A stretch of DNA of 64,000 bases from Acanthococcus lagerstroemiae (Eukaryota; Arthropoda; Insecta; Hemiptera; Eriococcidae), in contig CM063110.1 in NCBI GenBank assembly GCA_031841125.1, positions 18,223,626-18,287,625 of the forward strand, in the 5' to 3' direction. Of the stretch, positions 54,487 through 64,000 are shown one piece after another. Numbering within the stretch: the stretch's first letter is position 1; each line of letters opens with the position of its first letter. The notes below the pieces were generated by a model. The model searched no databases, was not told the origin of the DNA, and saw nothing but the letters and a program-made list of their open reading frames with translations. The position numbers and the translations under genes are program-made.

Positions 54487-54596
54487 GAATTCATGTTTGT
54501 GTAAAATAGAATTCATGTTTGTGTAAAATAGAATTCATGTTTGTGTAAAATAGAATTCATGTTTGTGTAAAATAGAATTCATGTTTGTGTAAAATA
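54487..54596. repeat. Five perfect 22-bp tandem repeats
   Basis: The unit gaattcatgtttgtgtaaaa plus ta occurs five times without change, starting at 54487, 54509, 54531, 54553 and 54575. The identity of the units points to recent expansion, or to collapse/expansion in assembly. Confidence 0.95.
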
Positions 54597-54932
54597 ATAT
54601 GTTCGGTTAAGGTAGTAACAGCCTTACTATTTTTAATGTCTCATCGATACGGGCCAACAGGGAATGGACATCTGAATCATTTTAAAAAGCTTTCACCCGA
54701 CTAGTTGAATAATTTGGGAGTGTTTTCCAACCGAGTTGACGATTTGCAAGCGACAAAGCCGATTCGTTTTCAAAAGCATTGTTATTCTGCTGCTTTCCTC
54801 TCAGGTCAGGTCTCTAGCGCGATGCTTGAAATGATGTACTCTGGGACCTGTAGTGAGATCTTGCGAGGACTAATCGGGCATGCGTGCACCAGTATAATAG
54901 AAGCCTAGAAACATTCTACTAGCCTACTGAGA

Positions 54933-55018
54933 GGTCAATCAATAATTTTCTGCACATGTTAGTGACAAAGGTGAGTAGGTGGTGAAATTATTTCCGATTT
55001 CCGTATCAAGCCAGCCAA
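54933..55018 (+). repeat. Dispersed repeat, match to 30811-30900
   Basis: aggtcaatcaataattttct, gcacatgttagtgacaaagg and the following gaaattatttccgatttc correspond to the start of the DNA just after the smeared region. Confidence 0.65.
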
Positions 55019-55163
55019 TGTTACACTGGCTCATGTTCAGGCTCCTAACAAATCATATTCCTGGACCCCTCATCTTATACAAAAACCATTCTACAGTTTC
55101 TCGGGATTGTAACGATCATTTTTTAAGATCTGGCTTTGCCACGATTTTTTACACTTATATACT

Positions 55164-56290
55164 TGTAGCATAATTCTTGTGAAATGGAGACCCCCAGCCC
55201 CCAAGTGCCACCACGATGGAAAGTAAAGGGGGACACCATCACGACTAAGGGAAAATTATAACCGGAATTAATTCGGCAAAATCTAGCCCCGGGATATACG
55301 CAGTAATAAATTAAAAATAGGGATGCCAGTGCCATGTAATCAAACACGGTGGTACCGCCGCGAAACAAAATGAAATGTTCTAAGTTCATATCTCACTAAG
55401 ACTACTCACATTATGTCGAACTAAAAATCAGGATACGTGTAACCTGCTGATTATAAAATCAAAACTATGAAACCATCACCCGGGAAGGATCACGGCTAGA
55501 ATTTATTATTCTTTAATTGTTGGACTTCTGCCTTCGGTGTTTTAAAAATCGGCCTTGGCCGAACAAAAAATTAAAAATTGCAAGTAAAAAAAAAATAATA
55601 ATAATAATAAGAAGGAAAAAAAAAAAAAAGAAGAAAACTTCACGGCTAGGAGTACGTCAACCTCACGACTGACGTACCGCCCTAGATTTCATTCATCATC
55701 ATCCGGAGGGGACTGGATTACGCGGGGAGACTAAATAGAGTTTTTTTGTTTTTTTTAATTCGAAAAGAAAAACGTGCGGGAAGGTGTAGTCAATAGGCCC
55801 AGTTAATATTGCATGGCCCCCGGAGGTCGGTGCTAACGTAGGGGAGAAAAAGTGTGGTCCAGATACGGACAATGGTCAAAACCGACGTATCCACATGATG
55901 GGTCATCATTCCTCCCCCATACCGTTGTCACGCTGTCCAACAATTAAAGAATAATTCTAGCCGTGATCCTTCCCGGGGCATGGTTTCATAGTTTTGATTT
56001 TATAATCAGCAGGTTACACGTATCCTGATTTTTAGTTCGACATAATGTGAGTAGGCTTAGTGAGATATGAACTTAGAACATTTCATTTTGTTTCGCGGTG
56101 GTACCACCGTATTTGATTACATGGTACCTGGCATCCCTATTTTTAATTTATTACTGTTTTTCCCGGGGCTAGATTTTGCCGAGTTAATTCCGGTTATAAT
56201 TTTCCCTTAGTCGTGATGGTGTCCCCCTTTACTTTCCATCGTGGTGGCACTTGGGGATGGGGGTCTCCATTTCACAAGAATTATGCTACA
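55164..56290. mobile_element. 1.1-kb fold-back element with about 360-bp arms
   Basis: Arm 1 (55164-55524) and arm 2 (55935-56290) are reverse complements over their length: tgtagcataattcttgtgaa at the left answers ttcacaagaattatgctaca at the right, and ctagccgtgatccttcccgg occurs complemented near both inner ends. The 410-bp centre holds an AAT-rich stretch (55590-55640) and no recognised gene. The open frames 55123-55389 minus and 56213-56425 are the same arm sequence read twice. No target duplication was fixed. Confidence 0.88.
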
Positions 56291-56796
56291 TATTTTTGGC
56301 ATCCCTGGTGGGGAGGGGACTCCCTATGGAGTTCTATTTCGGTCTTCCATTTGCTAGTCTATATCTTTTGGCAATTTCATTTTCCAGCTATTGTGCTGAT
56401 GTTTGTTATATATTCTAAATTTTAGGGGAGAGAGGACCCTATTTCCATATTGTTATCACTCAATGCAATCTGATTGTAATGTTTATTTGTTTATTATTGA
56501 TTTAGAGCCCATATTGGAGGGCATATATCTAATCTTTGATCACGTACGAATAGAAGTATCGCGAAGTAAGAGCCACTGGCTCCATGTTTGTTTACAAAAC
56601 CGTCGAGCATCGCCATTGAACCGTATTTTATTTTTATTATTTTCCTCTTATGAATTTTCAATTTTATTTTTCATTTATTATTTTATTATCAATTTAGAAT
56701 ACACGTAATTCTTGTGCTGTTTGACATGATTCTCATAATTTCGGTGAGGTGAATTTGGAACAACTTTATCTTTTTAGTTTATTTTATCGAAAATGC

Positions 56797-56850
56797 GTGG
56801 ACGTACCACCATGCAAAGCGTTTGATTTATGGTACGTGGCATCCCTGGAC
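56797..56850 (+). repeat. Small partial copy of the fold-back arm
   Basis: cgtaccaccatgcaaagcgt, tttgatttatggtacgtggc and atccct follow the arm 2 segment at 56100-56137 (gtaccaccgtatttgattac, atggtacctggcatccct) with small changes. Confidence 0.55.
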
Positions 56851-59546
56851 TGGTTTCTAAATTAATTTTCCTTTTGGTGGACCTCTTTTCATTCAGGGAC
56901 ATGAAGAGTGGTTTCCCAAGTACTTACGTCCATTCTGATGGCTCAGGTCTTTCAGTATTATTTTATTAATGGAGTACTCTGGGGACAGGGGTCATCGTGG
57001 ACTCGCCCAGACTCCCGTGGGGCTTGGTGCTAGTCTGTGGTTAAAAGTAAGCTGAACGTTCGTTGTCACGAGTTATTAGCCCCCTTAGTCGGCAATCTAC
57101 TATCGGCAATTTCCTACAGGTGAGATCCCTGGGAGAAGCTCGTTTTCTTCTCAGGCTCTTATTCCGAAATTTGGGCGGGACATCTGGTTTTCAGGAAATT
57201 TTGCCACATACTAAATCACAATTTACGTTTTTGATTGGAAATTCGAATTTCAGCAGTCTTAGCGGTATAGAGGTATTCCAAAACTGGAACGCGCTCACAA
57301 AAAATGAAGTTATATGAGCTATGCCTGCTCACCCGTCAAGCATTTTTTAACCTATTTTCTAATCAATATTACTTCAAAAATTTAATAAAATGTACCCTTA
57401 CTCTTTACTCTTTTTAACTGTACTAAGGTAAATTTTTGTGCGCGCATCTCTTCCAAAGAATAATAAATAACAAATAATTCAAAAGTATGGAAATGAATAA
57501 TGACGAGGGCCTTTCCTGATTGTGATTCGCTGATGTACCACTTGGACGCTGCAATCTAAGTGCTTTACGTTAGTAATGTGACATTATTTGTGAGACGTGA
57601 TACCTCGAGCTTGGTAGTAGTCAATTGTGCAACCCACGAGTCCAACTTAAAGGTAAGCAGCAGTTCCTTCCTGGAACATTAATAATAACGCTGCTGGTAT
57701 TTTTTAACCTATTGATATAAATTATTGTCCGAGAAACGTAGTTCTAAACGGTGAAAGATTAAAGCGAGATGCACCCTAAATAAATCGGTGAAAAGCGTAT
57801 CCCTCCCTCAGTAAAATCACTTTTCTCTTCATTTCTGTCTTTCAATCGGTCTCATTTTCATTGATGTTTTCATTAACCTTTTCTCTTCATTTACCTTTCC
57901 ATTCTCCTTTCATCAATTTCAATTGCTCCTCCAAGTTGCGAGCCCCAGGCATTCTCCCCGCTTGTCTATCATGTCACTCAATACTGCATACGACTTTACA
58001 ATTTCTTTCAGACTTAAAACTTTTTCAGACTCAACTGAGATTTTACACGTCTGTTCAAGTCAAAACTCTTCCGAACTTATTTGAGACTCTTTGAGACAGC
58101 CTCGAATGGCAGATAAGATTAGCAGCTCACAAAATTTAAAATGTTGATTTGAATTTTCTCTCCCCCACCACGAAAAAAGTTGCTTTAGCACGTTCCTGCA
58201 ACCGGACTTATTTGACACTCTTCTAGATTCTTCCAGACTGGTTTTAAACTATTTCGGATTCAGTCAGAAAATTTAAGGACTGCTTAAATGAGGTTCTTCA
58301 GATAATATAAAGACTCCTTAAATGAGCTTCTTCAGAATTCTACAAAACTTGCTTAAGATCTGCCCGCATTACAATTCTTTAATATTCTGGAAAGCTTTTT
58401 TAGACTTACTGGAAATTTTTCCATAAATGTGTAAGGCACTTGTTTCTCCCACATCAAGATGCGAACTCAACTTTTCGGAGGCTAAAAATAATATATACTG
58501 TACCACTCTAATTTTTTGTGCGTGCACAATATACCCCTGTATTCCGTCTTCCGGTCTGATGTCACTGTACAGCTAAAATCTTGGCCACATCTAAAAACAT
58601 CATCACTTTGGCTCTCTTTTGTTAAACACGTTTGAAAACAAACGTGTCTCGATCTTCTGTTCGCTGATTGAATATTAGGTTATCGGGGATAACATTGATG
58701 ATGGTACTGGTGAGTCTGGTCTTCGTCAACGCGAGTTTGCTACGAGTGCAGTGATAAGGTCAGATCGGTAACTTATTGTGGCCAATGGTCATCTGGGAAG
58801 TCACTCATACTAGAGGGGGGAGGGTAGAGAACCCTCTCGCCAGTGAGATGAGTGAAAGCCAAGACAGTTACCCCATCAGTACTCTCAGCTTCCCCACAAG
58901 GCAGGGAGAAAAGAAGACCCCGGACAGAGGTAGGTATAATTTTGAACTTAGCGTCGTTGGTTAGCCAAAAGGGGTGGATATTATTTCTAACGCCCCTGGA
59001 TCCGCCGAAAGGGGCACGATTTGACTGGATGTCGTTTTGTAGACACGAGGACGGACTTCCAGGCTTGGGCCAGCATCGGAAGCATCTTCGAAGTGACCAG
59101 CATCAGGATCTGCATTGGTATTGAAGGAGATTGGTTCGAGTCTGCTTTCTTGAGTATTTTCGTTCGTCGCGACGGAACCAATCGAGATCAACTTTGGGAT
59201 TATCGAGATTGTCTGCATAACCTGGGTTCTAAGAAAAAAGTGTCTGATTTTCTATATGAAAAAAAATCTGCTCACATAACTATTAACATGATCTTTTTGT
59301 GCTCTTAATCAATTGTTCAAATACGTCGTCGCGATGACACATAAGCGCGACAATATAGCCTTGAATCAAAATGGTAAACCAGCGGAAACAGAAAACTACA
59401 ATTCTTCAAAATACATACTTAAAACCGATTAGTGTTTTGGCTTTCAGACCAACAAAAAGAGGTACATATTTTGCGATTTCTCTAGCATCGTGTACGATCA
59501 AGAACGTTAATAACGTGATCATTTTTCCACCGGACATATTCAAATT
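56851..59546. other. Intergenic region upstream of the second NRF-6-like gene
   Basis: Short open frames (57063-57317, 57861-58094, 59021-59308 and its minus-strand partner 58961-59218) match nothing I recognise. A possible exon beginning ATG at 58849 with a donor gtaggt at about 58929 has no supporting partner. Confidence 0.4.
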
Positions 59547-62253
59547 ATGCTACTATTTTCCGTCATAGTAAATTTTCTACTTTATGCCCCAGTTCGTGGA
59601 ACTGGCGGCGCATTCAATAGCGATGAATCACTTTCCATCCAAGAGGGGGAGGCATCGGTTATTCCCAAAAAATGGATCTCGAAGATAATTGCCGACGTCG
59701 AGACGAATTTCGACATGAATTCTGATGTGAGCGATGAGTGCAGACGGGACTTCAATATCTACAAACAACATGTTCAAAATCATACTGTCTGGGCCGTTCG
59801 AAGTGAGTACTTCATACACCTACTAACATTAACTTGCTTATTTACTGGGGTGGCGTTTCTAAAACTCCCACGATTCCATTCTTTCGATCTATCTCGGAAT
59901 TTTCTGCCGGCAGAAGATTCATTTTTCGTTAACGAAATGTCTATCCAGTGGAATCGATTAATAGCTAGTGGTACGAAATGTTTTGATTCACAGTGTGTCC
60001 CATAATTTTCAACAGTCCTTTTCAAACCAATACTAGAGACATGTTCATAAAATGTTAGGAAATTGTTGGTACAACCTTTCTTCCCTTCCATACGATGTTT
60101 CACGCGAATCGAATCACTTGCAGTGGTTCACTCACAATTGGGAAGTGTTGCGTACCTATCGTTTGCGAGGTTCTAATTTTGAAATAGAGAAAAATTCCGA
60201 ACAACTTGACGATAAAATTTTATTTTAAAGCCGGGCTTGTTAGCACGATTATTACACGCGAAGGAAACTGGTGTTTCGCTTATGACCCCCTCCTCCCCCC
60301 ACGAAAATACGGCAATGTGCCAAATGAGAAGGCGATGAGTCACCACAGTCGACGAAATTGCGTTTTCAGAAATCAAAACTGGTCGTTTTGACTCTGAAGG
60401 AATTGTGCAGCGAGAGTGATTTTCCAAATATGCTGAGCCTCCACTGTAAAAAAGGATAATGCACGTATTTGGCCGAACTTGGGAAAAGATCAGTCAATTT
60501 TCATGTTGCACGCCAATGCACCTGCGCATACCGTAGCAAGCAACATCCAGTTTTTGGCCCCAAAAAATGGTCTTGGTGCTCAGCCTCCTCCGTATTCGCC
60601 AGATTTCAATTCTCTCGAATATTTTCTCTTCCAAAAACTGAAGATGAAATTAAAAGGAAACCGTTTTGTTTCAACTGAAGACAGTTAAGACGACGTGATG
60701 AGGATATATTAAACTATGATTTTAAGAAAAGATTTTTCAAGGGATTTAAGAAAACTATAGGAGAACGTATACCGATAGGTGTATACAATGTAAAAGGAAC
60801 TAGCGTGGATAAAAAATTTGTCGAATGTAGCCACAATCTTCAAAACTTTCGGGGCGTACTATGTAGAAGATGCTTATAGTAAGATTTACTAGGGGTGATT
60901 GACACATTTCCCCCCATTTTTCACGCCCTTATAGGAACTGAGTAAAATTATTTCTATTTACAATTATATACTTCAGAGTATTTGCCCCAGAGTGGCATTC
61001 GGGAACACCTTTACTTTACGAATTTCTGAATATTTTGAGTAATGCAGGGCGGATTTTTGTATCTAGTAGAAAATCCTCATAGTTTGAGCTAGATCAGATA
61101 GTGTTAGCAGGAGGCGTCTCACTCTCGTTCTCCTCACAGAAAATTATTCATGGGTTTCTATTGTTTTGACAAGATAATTTTTCCTTGTTCCTGAAGAATA
61201 ACTGGTCCCTGGAGTTGATTTGGAAAGTATTTATTCAATGTTATCTCTCCGAATATCACCGAAGGAGCTCTACAGCAGTCACTCAATACTGGTAAGAGAG
61301 CTCAGCCTGCCTTGGCCGAGTCTCGAGAGCTCTACCCAGGAAAATTTGGGCATTTGTATTCATTGAAGGAAATTTTGAACAGACCTACCCAAAATAAAGC
61401 GATATATAATTTTTACATGCTTGTCACCATTTTTATTTCCTGAGATGGAGTTCATGCAAATTTTGACAGCGCCCTACCAGAAATCTTATGCGCCAACCCT
61501 GAGTTCAAAAGAAAAATAAGTACTGTTTGGCGGAGTTCTCGTTTATAGACGTAAATGGACCTGATTTGAGGACTATTCCTAAAGTAGAATCGAGACATCT
61601 TGAAAACCTATAAATTGACTCCCTCAAGAAATTTAATTTTTCACCCTCTCTGTCGCTTTGAGCTCACCCGCAAGGCCGTTGACCCTTATCACAAAAATGC
61701 ACACTATTTTAAATTCAATCACCATCAAATGACTAATTGAAATCTATGAGATCAGAGCTTTGAAACTCATTAGAGGCCAGACAAAATTTTCTCGTTGAAA
61801 CAAGGAAAATCTAGTGTCTTTTCTCAGAAGTCCTACAATACGGAATAACGTTTCCCAATCGAGCGCAGCAGAAAACCAATGACACACGTGCTCATAAATG
61901 TGGAGAAAAAAGACAAACGTCACCAAAACAATAACCACTGTGACAAGTTAATGAGTTGATTTTTGATTTGAAATATATGATACCATAGTAAAGAGTAATA
62001 AATACATCCAATTTTGAAATTAGTGATGGAATCCACGGAATGGCCGAAAATTGGATTGTTTTCCGGAGTCACAACCCACTTAGGACACTTTGAGGAATGT
62101 CTAAGGTCTGAAGGTCCTGCTGGTATAGAAGGTCAATACTGTATCGCTCAGGCAACATATGATATGGCCCCCAGCGTTGCAGATAATCCAGCTCCCGAGG
62201 AATGGGCCAAGTGGCCTGATGAAAATGCTTTTGTATGGGAAGTTATCAAAACG
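59547..62253 (+). CDS. NRF-6-like membrane protein, first two coding exons (copy 2)
   Basis: Nose-resistant-to-fluoxetine family: proteins with a secreted-side N-terminal NRF domain and a C-terminal multi-pass acyltransferase-3 domain, thought to move or modify lipids. Exon 1 (59547-59802) gives a signal peptide (MLLFSVIVNFLLYAP), then KKWISKI, SDECRRDFNIYKQH and HTVWAVR, and ends at donor gtgagt in phase 1. Exon 2 (62024-62253) follows acceptor aaattag in the matching phase and gives STEWPKIGLFSGVTTHLG, then HFEECLRSEGPAG and YCIAQA, the heart of the NRF domain with its cysteines, ending at donor gtaagt in phase 0. The gene continues past 64000; membrane segments are not in view. Exon 1 is clearly related to 14887-15154. 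Confidence 0.9.
60470..60690 (+). pseudogene. Mariner transposase fragment in intron 1 of the NRF-6-like gene
   Basis: Encodes MLHANAPAHTVASNIQFLA, then PPYSPDFNSLEYFLFQKLK and MKLKGNRFVSTEDS, the C-terminal third of a mariner transposase. The usual catalytic Asp of HDNAPAH is Ala here, and the Asp of the DYFLF box is Glu, so even the fragment is dead. The N-terminal parts are missing. Confidence 0.88.
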
Positions 62254-63271
62254 GTAAGTCATTTAACGTTTAAATTGATAATAATCAGTGAAGGGTGTCG
62301 GAATTCCTGTTTCATTGAATTTGCTTTCTGCTCGGAGTCCCGTGTCAATCCATTCAGGAAGCTAAAGTCGCTTCCTCTATCTTCGCCACCAGAGCCTATA
62401 TTGCTGTAGTTATAATAGTGCCAGAGGTACATCAACACACTATGCGGAAGTGTTGTTCAGAAAAGGAAGAATAGGAAGGTCATAAAGTCGTCCGAACACT
62501 AACTCACTAACATGCTCGAGATTTCCAATAATTTCATTTCTAGAACAAAGCATTTCACTATATATTTTTTAAGAAGTAATGCAGCTTTAATTCTCAGAAA
62601 AAGGAGGAAAGAAAGAAAGAAGGCAAAATAGGAAATAGAATAAAAATACGATGAAAAAAGTTGAGGGAAGGGATTCATTCTTAATGCTGCACCGATGGAA
62701 GGGTATCAAACTTCAAATCCCTCGATTTACACCCCTGCAAGACAATTATTTTAGATTTTCAGAGTTTCAAGGATAAGCATAGGAGAGAATTTTTATTTTC
62801 AATTTTATTTCCCTCAGTTACCCCTCATCCCTCCCTTCAAAATATTCTCACCATAGTCTTTTCATATGCATTGCAGACGTATCCGGGCTAAGTTGACGGA
62901 TATCTCAGGAACTACGTTTGGAATCATACAACGAGCTTGGTTTCTACTTCTTGATTTATTCCATTTTCTTTGATCAGCGCTCAAAAGTCCTGCTACTCGT
63001 ATTATCGTATCCTCTCTGATTCGTAGGGCAAATTTCTCCCTGTTTCTCATAAAGCTGATAATTTTAATATTTTTAGTTGTTAAGCCAAAGAGCAATGCTG
63101 TTATACATTTTCAATCCGATGATATTCCTTAGAGTTCTTTTTTGGGCTTTCACAATTTGCTATAAATAGCAACTTGTAGTTCCTCCCGAGATTATTATAC
63201 GAAACCGGAGGACATATTCAAAAACAGAAATATAGATTTTCCTCATGAAGTGAGTTAGAAAATGTTTTAGA
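62254..63271. other. Probable intron of the second NRF-6-like gene, nothing else recognised
   Basis: Follows the exon 2 donor gtaagt. Purine-rich tract at 62600-62660. No further NRF-6 exon could be identified before the hAT element at 63272. Confidence 0.5.
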
Positions 63272-64000
63272 CAGTGGCGTGCATATTCCAGGCAAGCAAG
63301 GTAAGCGCCGCTTATGAGAATTTCCGAGAAAATAAGTTTTCATGCATAATGTCAACTTCAACTTGTAAAAAATAAAAGAGAATGAAACATTGGGCGAAAC
63401 AGCAACTGCATTGAAACTTACGACGCTTACGTTTAAGTATGTAATAAATTCACGGGAGATGTAGGTATACTGTTGGGCGTTCGACAATCCTCGTTCATGT
63501 ATATTCGGAAAGGCCAGCGAGGTGTGCGTCGGATTTGTTTTTCATACTGAACCAACATTGCCAACACAAAAACACACTAGCATGTTCAACGCGACGAAAC
63601 CTGTGCGTTTGGTTGCGTTTTGGAAACGCTAAAAAACGCTTCCGGCTCGGCTTGGCTATACACGAACGTCGAAGTTGATAGTGAAACATGATTATGTTCT
63701 TCTACTAGCCAACACGTTATTTTTAAATACTTACTCTGTTTTTTTGCCCACAAAATGCTTATTTGAGATCTTATTGAAAAACCGTTTTTGCAACTTACTC
63801 TTAACGAACAATTAAAATTTATTAATGGCGGGAAGTCTAAACCAGAATTACCATTTTTAGAAACTGAGCAAAAGAGAGGTGATTCGAGTTTTACTAGACA
63901 TTGCCACGTACTGCAGTATGAAAACATTTTGTGGTTAACTGGATGTGAAGTGAAGATGGTGGAAAACTGTTTTGTTGGCCATGTCTGTTCAGGGGCGTAC
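63272..64000 (+). mobile_element. 5' end of a hAT-type transposon (ZMYM1-like), cut by the window edge
   Basis: Begins with CAGTGGCGTGCA, a typical hAT terminus similar to the MITE end at 13322. From about 63757 a frame encodes the N-terminal TTF/ZMYM1-like region: LTLNEQLKFINGGKSKPELP, then FTRHCHVLQYENILWLTGCE. The expected zinc-site segment next (FCWPCLF) is found only in the neighbouring frame, so a single-base loss near 63963 may disable this copy. The bases before the terminus (gttttaga) would be the left target duplication. The right end lies outside the window. Confidence 0.78.

Noticed and set aside
55123..55389. 88-codon minus-strand ORF and the similar 56213-56425 ORF
   Set aside because: They are the same fold-back arm sequence read from each side. 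No protein family was recognised.
61310..61335. Possible second SINE head (ttggccgagtctcg)
   Set aside because: The A-box resemblance is partial, and no B box follows at the proper distance.

Overview
The window is nuclear DNA from an animal, most likely an insect and perhaps a hemipteroid. The evidence is a CYP4-like cytochrome P450 with eleven short-intron exons, first exons of nose-resistant-to-fluoxetine (NRF-6) type membrane acyltransferases, a tRNA-derived SINE, a Ty1/copia element primed by the initiator-tRNA anticodon region, and mariner, hAT, LINE and Maverick/Polinton DNA. No bacterial features are present. The order is inferred from gene style only and is not secure.

Layout. 1-1755: no gene recognised; one dispersed repeat. 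1766-8311: a CYP4-like P450 gene (+) whose eleven exons join in phase to a 467-residue product; two introns carry fold-back elements, one carries a SINE tail and one a decayed minisatellite. 8312-14886: intergenic DNA with a SINE, a palindromic MITE, a 393-bp MITE and a hAT-type MITE with an 8-bp target duplication. 14887-15154: first coding exon of an NRF-6-like gene. 15155-18180: a GC-rich segment ending in AATAAA, then small hairpin elements. 18184-30810: about 12.6 kb of homopolymer-smeared sequence that is almost certainly an assembly or base-calling artefact. It contains a T222/A240 block and a smeared second copy of the DNA just before it, so nothing in it should be read as a gene.

31886-50467: a complete Maverick/Polinton-like element, 18,582 bp, with 232-bp terminal inverted repeats and a perfect 6-bp target duplication (AATAAT). 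Its large gene is a protein-primed family B DNA polymerase (+, in two frames). It also carries small coiled-coil, zinc-binding, acidic and basic ORFs, a probable spliced minus-strand gene and a decayed minus-strand gene. A nearly intact copia retrotransposon (36653-41242, TSD ATTTT) is nested in one of its minus-strand genes. Without copia the element would be about 14.0 kb. I see no integrase, packaging ATPase, protease or capsid gene, so it is either non-autonomous or very diverged.

50468-64000: MITE, DDE-transposase and LINE RNase H fragments, a 22-bp tandem repeat, a 1.1-kb fold-back element, a second NRF-6-like gene (exons 59547-59802 and 62024-62253, continuing past the window) with a dead mariner fragment in its intron, and the 5' end of a hAT/ZMYM1-like transposon at the right edge. 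The host genes (P450, two NRF-6-like loci) appear as a detoxification gene and a pair of related transporter/acyltransferase genes spread apart by mobile DNA.
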